Assembly (NCBI GenBank): GCA_902773415.1
Contig: CACYEE010000014.1
Coordinates: forward strand, 1-5,098
Source of the DNA: an uncultured Actinomyces sp.
GTDB lineage: Bacteria; Actinomycetota; Actinomycetes; Actinomycetales; Actinomycetaceae
DNA length: 5,098 nucleotides
Reading direction: 5' to 3'
Shown: piece after piece, positions 1 to 5,050 of the stretch
How positions within the stretch are numbered: position 1 is the stretch's first letter
Layout of the letters: each line of letters begins with the position of its first letter
Notes under the pieces: generated by a model
What the model was told of the DNA's origin: nothing
Database searches by the model: none
Seen by the model: only the letters and a program-made list of their open reading frames with translations
Program-made: the position numbers and the translations under genes

Positions 1-8
1 CCGCGCCG

Positions 9-1289
9 CTAGACAAGGTCGTGTCGCACGATCGCCTGGTCGCGTTCCGGGCCAACGCCGATGACGGAGATCCGACAACGCGAAACCCGCTCAAGGTATT
101 CGACGTACGCCTGGGCGCGCGCCGGAAGCTCTTCCCACGCGCGACAGCCGGAAATGTCGGACTTCCAGCCGTCGAGGCACTCGTAGACGGGCCTGGCATG
201 GTGGAAGTCCGTCTGGCTGGCGGGAACTTCCATGACGCGCCTGCCGTCGATTTCGTACGCGACGCAGACCGGAATCCTGTCAAGACCGCCAAGCACGTCG
301 AGTTTCGTGACCACAAGATCGGTCAGGCCGTTGACACGGGTCGCATAACGCGCAACCGGAGCGTCGTACCAGCCGCAACGACGCGGACGGCCCGTCGTCA
401 CACCGTACTCGCGGCCGGCCTCGCGCAACCACTCCCCCTCCTCGCCGAAAAGCTCGGTAGGGAAAGGACCCTCGCCGACGCGAGTCACGTAGGCCTTGGC
501 CACGCCGACAACACGGTCCACACGCGCCGGGCCGACACCGGTGCCGGTGCAGGCGCCGCCGGCGGTCGGGTTCGAGGAGGTGACATAGGGGTAGGTGCCG
601 AAGTCGATGTCGAGCATGGTGGCCTGTCCGCCTTCAAAGAGGACGGTCTTGCCGTCGTCGAGCGCGTTGTTGAGTTCGAGCACGGTGTCGACAACCATCG
701 GGCGCACGCGCTCTGCGTAGGAGAGCAACTCGGCGGCGACGGCTTCCGGCTCGAAGGGTTCTTCGCCGTAGGAGACGAGCAGGCGGTTCTTCTGCTCAAG
801 GGCGCTGGAGACCTTCTGGCGCAGGATGGATTCGTCGAAGAGGTCCTGGATGCGGATGCCGACGCGGGAAATCTTGTCAGCATACGTCGGGCCGATGCCA
901 CGTCCGGTGGTGCCGATCTTGCGTTCGCCGAGGGTGCGTTCGGAAAGGTTGTCGAGCTTGCGGGTGTAGGGGGTGATGACGTGGGCGTTGGCGGAGATTT
1001 TCAGGCGGGAAGTGTCGCGGCCGCGCGATTCGAGGTCCTCGATTTCCTTGAAGAGCACCTCAAGGTCGACGACGACGCCGCCGCCGATGACAGGCGTGCA
1101 GCCTTCGGAGAGGATGCCGCCGGGCAGGAGGTGGAGCGGGAACTTTTCGCCGTCGACGACAACCGTGTGGCCAGCGTTGTTGCCGCCGTTGTACTTGACG
1201 ACGTAGTCGGCGCGGGTGCCGAGCTGGTCGGTGGCCTTGCCCTTGCCTTCGTCGCCCCACTGGGTTCCGAGAATGATGACTGCAGGCAT
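9..1289 (-). CDS. purA: Adenylosuccinate synthase (PurA)
   Basis: Cytoplasmic enzyme that joins IMP and aspartate at the cost of GTP to give adenylosuccinate, the first committed step from IMP to AMP. The 426 residues match the usual family length of about 430. Visible landmarks in order: the GTP-binding N-terminal loop GTQWGDEGKGK (residues 8-18, with catalytic Asp13), NNAGH with catalytic His41, the IMP-binding stretch IGTTGRGIGPTYADK (125-139), the DIDFGTYPYVTSSN segment (227-240), the arginine loop VTTGRPRRCGW (297-307), TKLD (328-331, guanine recognition) and GVGP (411-414). The family usually has G-A-Q-G before the DID motif; here it is G-G-Q-A (220-223). G-G-Q is common in actinobacteria, but Ala223 and Phe230 (normally His) are less usual. 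The ATG start is fixed by an AAGGAG ribosome binding site 5 nt upstream. The gene is monocistronic as far as the window shows; its terminator lies outside. Confidence 0.98.
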   Translation of the reverse strand: MPAVIILGTQWGDEGKGKATDQLGTRADYVVKYNGGNNAGHTVVVDGEKFPLHLLPGGILSEGCTPVIGGGVVVDLEVLFKEIEDLESRGRDTSRLKISANAHVITPYTRKLDNLSERTLGERKIGTTGRGIGPTYADKISRVGIRIQDLFDESILRQKVSSALEQKNRLLVSYGEEPFEPEAVAAELLSYAERVRPMVVDTVLELNNALDDGKTVLFEGGQATMLDIDFGTYPYVTSSNPTAGGACTGTGVGPARVDRVVGVAKAYVTRVGEGPFPTELFGEEGEWLREAGREYGVTTGRPRRCGWYDAPVARYATRVNGLTDLVVTKLDVLGGLDRIPVCVAYEIDGRRVMEVPASQTDFHHARPVYECLDGWKSDISGCRAWEELPARAQAYVEYLERVSRCRISVIGVGPERDQAIVRHDLV

Positions 1290-1294
1290 GTTCG

Positions 1295-1300
1295 CTCCTT
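1295..1300 (-). promoter_or_regulatory. Ribosome binding site of purA
   Basis: On the minus strand AAGGAG lies 5 nt before the purA ATG. This near-ideal Shine-Dalgarno sequence settles the start codon. The bases just upstream (UCCGAA running into AAGGAG) can also pair with part of the leader, as described under the leader inverted repeat. Confidence 0.85.
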
Positions 1301-1306
1301 CGGATG

Positions 1307-1363
1307 CGTTCGGGCCGCGCTGGTCTGGCCGACGTGCATTGTGTGCGGCGTGCGGTCCGAACG
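1307..1363 (-). promoter_or_regulatory. Inverted repeat in the purA leader
   Basis: Two 11-nt arms (plus-strand 1307-1317 CGTTCGGGCCG and 1353-1363 CGGTCCGAACG) are complementary at 10 of 11 positions and flank a 35-nt loop. In the purA mRNA they would form a long hairpin ending just upstream of the ribosome binding site. The 5' arm also contains UUCGGA, which can pair perfectly with UCCGAA (1299-1304) overlapping the Shine-Dalgarno sequence, so two mutually exclusive foldings are possible. I do not recognise a known riboswitch class here. The structure is seen in the sequence; a regulatory role is inference. Confidence 0.35.
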
Positions 1364-1426
1364 ACGTGCGCGAGCGCCGGGCGGCGCGCGCAAAGAGCCC
1401 GCATCTGAAGGCGTCTTTGCCTGTTC

Positions 1427-1432
1427 ATCTTA
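1427..1432 (-). promoter_or_regulatory. Candidate -10 box for purA
   Basis: The minus strand reads TAAGAT, a TANNNT hexamer, about 138 nt upstream of the purA ATG. It would put the transcript start near 1420 and give a leader of about 130 nt that includes the inverted repeat. I see no convincing -35 box at 16-18 nt spacing, so this is a weak candidate. Confidence 0.3.
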
Positions 1433-1613
1433 CAGGCTGGACGTTTTCGGGGCGCGGCGCGTCCGCCATGAGGAAAACGGGGACGCCCTCCCGCAGTCGG
1501 GTCTCGGAAAGGGGACTGTGTTCGGTCGCTTCGCTCCCCCTCACAGCTTCCTCGTTCCAGTCTCGCGCGAGCAAGCCCGCGCCGGCCTTCCGCTCGTCGC
1601 CGTCCCCAATCGA

Positions 1614-1644
1614 CGTATCAAAGGGGTCTGACCCCTTTGATACG
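1614..1644. repeat. Perfect 31-nt palindrome, REP-like intergenic element
   Basis: Two perfect 15-nt arms, CGTATCAAAGGGGTC (1614-1628) and GACCCCTTTGATACG (1630-1644), surround a single T. Neither side carries a T-run, so it is not a standard intrinsic terminator. The core GGGGTC-x-GACCCC flanked by AAA/TTT resembles dispersed intergenic palindromes that I recall from several bacterial genomes. Because it is palindromic, both strands can be read as Lys-Gly-Ser-Asp-Pro-Phe-Asp-Thr, a signature of spurious hypothetical proteins predicted across such repeats. The palindrome is certain; the repeat assignment is inference, since only one copy is in this window. Confidence 0.8.
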
Positions 1645-1803
1645 CTCTTGCCCCCTCGTCGTCGCCGAGGAAACCGGACACGGCCGCACCAACCGCAAAC
1701 ACGCATGGACACCGCATGCTTCTTCCGATGTTTCCACAGGTCAAAGCAAACCGCAAAAGAAACAAAAAAGAGCAAAAGAAATAAAGGAAGCAAATCGGAC
1801 CAC

Positions 1804-1809
1804 TAGAAT
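1804..1809 (+). promoter_or_regulatory. Candidate -10 box for the ATPase gene
   Basis: TAGAAT differs from TATAAT at one base and lies 32 nt before the ATG. Transcription would start near 1816 and give a leader of about 25 nt that includes the ribosome binding site. No TTGACA-like -35 box is visible at normal spacing. The region just upstream (about 1741-1798) is very A-rich for this genome and could act as an UP-like element or help melting. Confidence 0.45.
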
Positions 1810-1830
1810 GAACCCGAGAACCAACGTGCG

Positions 1831-1835
1831 AAGGA
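1831..1835 (+). promoter_or_regulatory. Ribosome binding site of the ATPase gene
   Basis: AAGGA ends 6 nt before the ATG at 1842 and supports that start. The first residues of the product (N-P-F-T-P-x-F-G) are also the usual N-terminus of this ATPase family, as I recall it. Confidence 0.7.
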
Positions 1836-1841
1836 AACGCC

Positions 1842-2945
1842 ATGACCGCCACCGTTCCCAATCCGTTCACTCCGGCCTTTGGCCGCGTCCCGCCGATTCT
1901 CGTTGGACGCCAGCCGCTGGTCACCGAAATGCGGCGCGCTTTCGATTCCCCAGGCGGCGACCCCGCGCTATGCACGATTCTCGTCGGCCCGAGAGGGTCG
2001 GGAAAGACCGCATTGATTTCGTACCTTTCGCTGGAGGCCCAACAACGCGGATGGGTCACGGCAAACGCCACCGCCCTTCCGGGCCTGCTCGACGACCTCC
2101 TCTTCGAGACCCGCAAGGCGGCCTCCGAATTCCTGTCGACAAAGGCGGCACCGAGAGTGAAATCGCTCAGCGTCAGCCATGTGGTCGGCGTCGAGTTCGA
2201 GCCCTCGAAGAAATCTGGCGGGAACTGGCGAAGCAGCATCGGCGAGATTCTCGACGAACTCGAAGAACTCGACATCGGCCTTCTTCTTGCCGTGGACGAA
2301 GTCGTTTCCGACAGCGACGAACTCAGGGAAGTCGCCGCCGCCTTCCAGCATTTCGTCAGAGAAGAACGCAAGGTCGGCCTGCTCATGGCAGGCCTGCCGG
2401 CAAACGTGTCCGCATTGCTCCAGGACCGCTCCGTCTCGTTCCTCCTGCGCGCAAACCAGCGAGAACTCGAACGGGTAGCCGACGCTGAAATTCGCGACGC
2501 GCTGCTCGAAACCTTCCGGGCAACCAAAGTCACGATCGAACCGGAAGCCGCAGACACGCTTGCTGCGGCAATCGACGGCTTTCCCTACCTGCTTCAGCTC
2601 ATCGGCTTTCACGCCTGGGAGCTCGCCCGCAGCACGAAAAACGTGGACGCCGAAGCCGCACGAATCGCCGCACGCACAGGCCGGCGCGACTATTTCAACG
2701 GCGTCCTGCGTCGCACCTACGCCGCACTTTCGGAACAGGACCGGGCCTTCCTCCATGCAATGACCCTCGCCCCCGGGCCTTCCAGCATCAGCGCCATTAG
2801 CGAACGGATGGGGAAAAGCCCCAGCTACGCCCGGGTATACCGCCAGCGTCTCGTCGAACAGGGGGTCATCACGCGCGCGGGCCGCGGATCGGTCGCCTTT
2901 GCGCTTCCCGGAATGAGGGAATTCCTGGAGGAGTACGGGGACTGA
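1842..2945 (+). CDS. AAA+/ORC-like ATPase with C-terminal winged helix
   Basis: A 367-residue ATP-binding protein of the AAA_16/ORC-Cdc6-like type common in actinobacteria. Visible parts in order: an N-terminal NPFTPAFG and L-V-G-R box (20-23); Walker A GPRGSGKT (49-56); Walker B GLLLAVDE (146-153); a sensor-1-like LLMAGLP (180-186); SFLLRA (199-204), whose Arg could be a finger residue; a lid segment DGFPYLLQLIGFHAWE (245-260); and a C-terminal region of about 70 residues (295-362) with the pattern of a winged helix-turn-helix, including a likely recognition segment SPSYARVYRQRL (326-337) and a wing around RAGRGSVAF (345-353). It has no signal peptide or membrane segment, so it is cytoplasmic. 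The product could be a DNA-binding switch ATPase; the true role is unknown. It has no co-directional partner and converges on the toxin-antitoxin pair, about 125 bp away. Family assignment is firm, function is not. Confidence 0.9.
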   Translation: MTATVPNPFTPAFGRVPPILVGRQPLVTEMRRAFDSPGGDPALCTILVGPRGSGKTALISYLSLEAQQRGWVTANATALPGLLDDLLFETRKAASEFLSTKAAPRVKSLSVSHVVGVEFEPSKKSGGNWRSSIGEILDELEELDIGLLLAVDEVVSDSDELREVAAAFQHFVREERKVGLLMAGLPANVSALLQDRSVSFLLRANQRELERVADAEIRDALLETFRATKVTIEPEAADTLAAAIDGFPYLLQLIGFHAWELARSTKNVDAEAARIAARTGRRDYFNGVLRRTYAALSEQDRAFLHAMTLAPGPSSISAISERMGKSPSYARVYRQRLVEQGVITRAGRGSVAFALPGMREFLEEYGD

Positions 2946-3071
2946 CGCCCCGGCTTGGGCAAGGACAGCCGCACCCTTGGGAAACGTCAAGCGCGACGCA
3001 CGGGAGCACGACAACGGAACGGGCAAGGAAACAGGACGACGAGACGGGGCCGCCGTCCAAGCCGCAGAACG

Positions 3072-3392
3072 CTAGTCGGCCGCAGTTCCGAAGCCGAGCA
3101 CTCCGAGAAAATTGCTGCGCAGCGGAAGAACCCTGTCGACCGGAATCGCGTCGCCATCCGCACGGTAGAAAGCGACGTAGCCATTATGCACGATGTAGGA
3201 ATAGCCGGTCGGCTTGCCCTCGAACACGAGATTCGTGCGCGCCCGGGGATCTCGGGAACTGCCGTCGACCCATTCCATCAGGGCCTTGACGTGTTCCGCC
3301 GCAACCTGCGGATTGCCCGAAACGAGTTCGACCTCTTCGGCCAGCTGATGCATGTCCGCAACGGCGGCACGCGAATACCGGGTGCCGCCCAT
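3072..3392 (-). CDS. RelE/ParE-superfamily toxin
   Basis: Likely toxin of a type II toxin-antitoxin pair; RelE-type members are ribosome-dependent mRNA endonucleases, while ParE-type members act on gyrase. The 106 residues fit the family (85-110). The fold pattern is visible: an N-terminal YSRAAVADMHQL strand/helix (6-17), a helix NPQVAAEHVKALMEWV (27-42), a hairpin GYSYIVHNGYVAFYRADGD (63-81), and the C-terminal VDRVLPLRSNFLGVLGF (85-101), which matches the usual R-V-L-x-x-R-x-(D/N)-Y ending except that the aromatic is Phe95 instead of Tyr. The ATG at 3390-3392 overlaps the antitoxin TGA by one base (TGATG), which indicates translational coupling. A GTG one codon upstream (3393-3395), overlapping by 4 nt, is an alternative start. 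Whether it acts RelE-like or ParE-like cannot be decided from the sequence. Confidence 0.85.
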   Translation of the reverse strand: MGGTRYSRAAVADMHQLAEEVELVSGNPQVAAEHVKALMEWVDGSSRDPRARTNLVFEGKPTGYSYIVHNGYVAFYRADGDAIPVDRVLPLRSNFLGVLGFGTAAD

Positions 3393-3655
3393 CACTCGTC
3401 CCCGGCGGTGAAGAGTTCGCGAACGTCGCCAATGTCAAGGTAGCCGTCGCGTTCGCCCGACCGTTTTCCCCTGCCCAGCTCGATCATGAGTTCGAGCATC
3501 GCCTTGGTCCGGGCAAACTCGATATCCTCGGAAATGTCACGAATGGTATACTTGCCTCGCCCGTTGACCGTGAGGCGCACAGGCGAACCTGGGCGCACAT
3601 CCTCCAACACGGCGTTGTAGTGTCGCAAATCCGACACCGGCTTGATGACCGTCAT
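3392..3655 (-). CDS. Phd/YefM-family antitoxin
   Basis: Likely cognate antitoxin and autorepressor for the RelE/ParE-like toxin read directly after it. The 87 residues begin MTVIKPVSDLRHYNAVL, the classic Phd/YefM N-terminus (I-x-P-V-S-D-L-R-x-Y), followed by the strand PVRLTVNGRGKYTIRD (25-40) of the DNA-binding and dimer domain and a helix SEDIEFARTKAMLELMIEL (42-60). The acidic C-terminal part (DGYLDIGDVRELFTAGDE, 70-87) is the likely toxin-binding segment. The ATG at 3653-3655 is preferred over an in-frame TTG at 3665-3667 because a strong GGGAGG ribosome binding site lies 4 nt upstream and would overlap the TTG. Antitoxin-first order with overlapping genes is typical of this family. It probably controls its own promoter through upstream palindromes. 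Confidence 0.88.
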   Translation of the reverse strand: MTVIKPVSDLRHYNAVLEDVRPGSPVRLTVNGRGKYTIRDISEDIEFARTKAMLELMIELGRGKRSGERDGYLDIGDVRELFTAGDE

Positions 3656-3659
3656 GGCA

Positions 3660-3665
3660 CCTCCC
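3660..3665 (-). promoter_or_regulatory. Ribosome binding site of the antitoxin gene
   Basis: The minus strand reads GGGAGG followed by TGCC and the ATG, giving a 4-nt spacing. It decides in favour of the ATG at 3655 over the upstream in-frame TTG, which is inside this site. Confidence 0.75.
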
Positions 3666-3686
3666 AACGAGTCGCTTTTACGTCAT

Positions 3687-3692
3687 ATGGTA
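3687..3692 (-). promoter_or_regulatory. Candidate -10 box for the toxin-antitoxin operon
   Basis: The minus strand reads TACCAT, a TANNNT hexamer, 31 nt before the antitoxin ATG. It would give a short leader containing the ribosome binding site. No clear -35 box is seen. The nearby CATATG and the CTGCATGCAG palindrome fit a compact, autorepressed promoter, but this is inference. Confidence 0.3.
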
Positions 3693-3700
3693 CGCCAAAT

Positions 3701-3716
3701 CCGCTGCATGCAGGGG
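3701..3716. promoter_or_regulatory. Palindrome, candidate antitoxin operator
   Basis: CTGCATGCAG (3704-3713) is a perfect 10-bp palindrome. Allowing one mismatch it extends to CCGCTGCATGCAGGGG. Phd/YefM proteins repress their own operons by binding short palindromes next to the promoter. This one lies just upstream of the candidate -10 box, where the -35 region would be. Its position and symmetry are seen; the binding is inferred. Confidence 0.4.
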
Positions 3717-3785
3717 AGATCTGCCCACCCGACCCGTGCGCCTACAGGCCGTGCTCCACCGACACCGCAGGATACGAAGCGACAC

Positions 3786-3798
3786 CATGTGACACATG
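3786..3798. repeat. Short perfect inverted repeat
   Basis: CATGTG and CACATG flank a single A, making a 13-nt palindrome in the gene-free stretch upstream of the toxin-antitoxin operon. It is flanked on both sides by GCGACA in the same orientation. It could be a regulator binding site or chance; nothing else supports a role. Confidence 0.4.
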
Positions 3799-3813
3799 CG
3801 ACAAAGAGACGAG

Positions 3814-4095
3814 TCTGCGCGGGCGTGTCGCGACCGGTCCGGCATGGCCTTCGCCTGCCTGTTCCCGGACGCGACCTGCGTCAAGGCGCGGACGGGCGGA
3901 CACGCGCGCACGCAGGCCTTCCCGACCGCGATCGGCATCGGGGACGACGGAGGCGCCATTTCCCGTCCTTCGCCTGCGCCAGCGCCGGGACGCGCATGCC
4001 GTAGCCGGGCTTCCTGTCCGGCCTGGCCGCGCGCGGGACGGTCGGGGTGCCCCCTGGCCGTCTCCGATGCCCATGAGGACCTGGCGCACGCTCGG
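3814..4095 (+). pseudogene. Decayed IS256-family (mutator) transposase fragment
   Basis: Plus-strand reading gives MAFACLFPDATCVKARTGG (3844-3900), then TQAFPTAIGIGDDGG (3910-3954). This matches the first-Asp region of IS256-family transposases (typically Y-L-F-L-D-A-T-Y-V-K-A-R-x-x-G, then A-V-x-T-A-I-G). Further on, LAVSDAHEDLAHA (4054-4092) matches the second-Asp motif (V-I-S-D-A-H-E-G-L). The two Asp codons (3868 and 4066) are 66 codons apart, close to the usual family spacing. Between them the matching sequence jumps frame: FLSGLAARGTVGVP (4008-4049 plus the next codon) is in a different frame, is preceded by a TAG (4002-4004), and is rejoined by one extra C in the run at 4050-4054. The N-terminal part of about 150 residues and everything after the second Asp, including the catalytic Glu, are missing, and no terminal inverted repeats are visible. 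It is an old, non-functional insertion-sequence scar. Confidence 0.75.
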
Positions 4096-4105
4096 CGAAG
4101 TCCAT

Positions 4106-4245
4106 CCCGAGACCGCCACCGCCGCAGCGACCACCACGAAGCCCTCCCCTGCCGAACACGACAAGGCCGCACAGCACCAACCACACAACCAGCACAAGAA
4201 ACCAGCAAACCCCTCACACGCCAAACAACCAGACGCACCCCGGCG
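4106..4245. other. T-depleted CA-rich tract
   Basis: Over 140 nt the plus strand has only three T residues (4145, 4150, 4214), with T-free runs of 39, 63 and 31 nt; the rest is mostly C and A. No gene here is convincing. The plus-strand frames give low-complexity Pro/His/Gln/Lys-rich sequence, and a minus-strand frame gives a hydrophobic stretch that follows directly from the lack of A on that strand. The tract separates the transposase scar from the end of the exonuclease gene. Its origin and role are unknown. Confidence 0.6.
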
Positions 4246-4302
4246 TCGCCTTCATTCGAGCAGGCCGACGCATTGACGCTCCCGCTCCGCAAGAGTTGGT
4301 TC

Positions 4303-4854
4303 CTATCGCAATGTGCCGGCGCAAGCGAAGGGCTTCGGGGCCGGCATGCCGAACTGGTCGACCATGGCCCAGAAGATGCCGGCGCAGGCCTCGGCATCCG
4401 AAAGCGCGTCGTGGTGGCGCGCGAGGGCGACGTCATAGTGGCTTGCCACCGCGGCCAGGCCCTTGGAGGGAAGGAAGGAGAGGTTCGCGCGAGCCATCGC
4501 GAGCGTGCAGATGTAGTCGGTTGCGGGCGGCTCGATGCCGTAGCGCGCCAGATCCTTGGCCAGAATGCGAAGGTCGACGGCCTTGGCGTTGTGGGCGACG
4601 AGGGTGGCCTCGGCGAAGACGTCCCAAAGCTCGCTTTCCCACAGCTCGGCCAAAGTGGGCGCGCCTTCAACATGCCGAGGCGAAACTCCGTGAAGCCGCA
4701 CGTTGAAGGCGTCGAAATAGGTCTGCGGGTCGACGTGGAAGCCGCGCTTGTACTCTTCACGCCCACTGCCATCCGTGCGGATGACGCCAATCTGGCAAAT
4801 CTGGCCGTTGGACCGGTTCGGCGTCTCGACATCGAAGAAGGTGAAGGCGTTCAT
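4303..4854 (-). CDS. DnaQ-like DEDDh 3'-5' exonuclease
   Basis: Stand-alone exonuclease of the DNA polymerase III epsilon/PolC proofreading superfamily; members remove nucleotides from 3' ends in DNA repair, proofreading or RNA processing. All five DEDDh residues can be placed in the 183 residues: Asp8 and Glu10 in FFDVET (motif I), Asp94 in AHNAKAVDLRIL (87-98, motif II), and His148 with Asp153 in HHDALSD (147-153, motif III, H-x4-D). Motif I begins at residue 7, so the ATG at 4854 must be at or very close to the real start. Motif II appears to have one more residue between AHNA and the Asp than the common A-H-N-A-x-F-D. The segment DPQTYFDAFNVRLHGVSP (42-59) resembles PolC-type exonuclease domains. 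There is no polymerase, BRCT or UvrC-like extension. No good ribosome binding site precedes the start. The substrate is unknown. Confidence 0.9.
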   Translation of the reverse strand: MNAFTFFDVETPNRSNGQICQIGVIRTDGSGREEYKRGFHVDPQTYFDAFNVRLHGVSPRHVEGAPTLAELWESELWDVFAEATLVAHNAKAVDLRILAKDLARYGIEPPATDYICTLAMARANLSFLPSKGLAAVASHYDVALARHHDALSDAEACAGIFWAMVDQFGMPAPKPFACAGTLR

Positions 4855-4860
4855 GGGGCA

Positions 4861-4866
4861 AGTCTA
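4861..4866 (-). promoter_or_regulatory. Candidate -10 box giving a leaderless exonuclease mRNA
   Basis: The minus strand reads TAGACT, a TANNNT box, ending 6 nt before the exonuclease ATG. Transcription from such a box normally starts 6-7 nt downstream, at or next to the A of the ATG. No Shine-Dalgarno sequence is present (the six bases before the ATG are TGCCCC). Leaderless mRNAs with this geometry are common in actinobacteria. The -35 region shows nothing clear. Confidence 0.45.
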
Positions 4867-5010
4867 AAGGGCCGGACACGGCGACGGCTGGGCCTTTGCC
4901 GCACGGCATTGCAGGGCACCGCCCCAACGTCAACAGCGCAAGGAGCCGGAACATGCCTGACGCCCGGCAACGCCATCAGGCCCGGCGACAGCACCGGCAT
5001 CTTCATCTTT

Positions 5011-5050
5011 ACCGGCCCGAACCAGAACATGGAGTGGGCTCCGGTTTTTT
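5011..5050 (+). terminator. Possible plus-strand intrinsic terminator
   Basis: ACCGGCCC (5011-5018) can pair with GGG-ct-CCGGT (5036-5045, two-base bulge), directly followed by a run of T (5045-5050). A smaller alternative is GGAG-TGGG-CTCC (5031-5042) before the same T-run. The T-run is the longest in this G/C-rich neighbourhood. No plus-strand gene that would end here is recognised, so this could be chance. Confidence 0.25.

Larger units (their letters stand above)
1290..1841. other. Divergent intergenic region purA / ATPase gene
   Basis: About 550 bp without a convincing gene. It separates the 5' ends of purA (minus) and the ATPase gene (plus), so it must carry promoters for both. It holds the purA leader and candidate promoter on the left, a 31-nt palindrome near the middle, and on the right an A-rich stretch (about 1741-1798) followed by a candidate -10 box. 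Open frames that cross it have poor codon composition. One of them begins with a hydrophobic segment only because it reads through the complement of the A-rich tract. Confidence 0.75.

Noticed and set aside
1482..1560. GGGGACTGTG followed by GGTCGCTTCGCTCC as a second dispersed repeat
   Set aside because: It looks like degenerate repeat debris, but there is no clear symmetry or second copy in the window to support it.
21..1631. A 536-residue open frame on the plus strand opposite purA
   Set aside because: It is antisense to a fully conserved purA and is open only because high-GC coding DNA leaves few stops on the other strand. The translation is low-complexity Ala/Val/Asp/Gly-rich.
1614..1644. 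The 31-nt palindrome as an intrinsic terminator
   Set aside because: No T-run follows it on either strand, and it lies between two divergent genes where no terminator is needed.
1425..1793. Minus-strand frame with a hydrophobic, signal-peptide-like N-terminus
   Set aside because: The hydrophobic start comes from reading the complement of an A-rich tract with A/T-rich third codon positions, it starts with TTG without a ribosome binding site, and it runs through the 31-nt palindrome.
1968..3026. A 352-residue open frame on the minus strand opposite the ATPase gene
   Set aside because: Antisense shadow of a gene with intact Walker motifs, clear ribosome binding site and good codon use. The shadow translation shows no recognisable domain.
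3043..3057. GACGG/CCGTC hairpin between the convergent ATPase and toxin genes
   Set aside because: A 5-bp stem with a 5-nt loop and no T-run on either side; common by chance in G/C-rich DNA.
3881..4195. Minus-strand frame with a transmembrane-like segment near its start
   Set aside because: The hydrophobic segment follows from the near absence of A on the minus strand in the T-depleted tract, and the rest is antisense to the transposase scar.
4232..4247. GACGC/GCGTC hairpin as a terminator for the exonuclease gene
   Set aside because: The stem has only 5 bp and the following sequence on the minus strand is T/G-mixed without a real T-run.
3620..4276. Plus-strand 218-residue frame across the antitoxin 5' end and the IS scar
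   Set aside because: It overlaps the antitoxin gene, has no ribosome binding site, and is a Pro/Arg/His-rich low-complexity translation. The transposase similarity lies in other frames.
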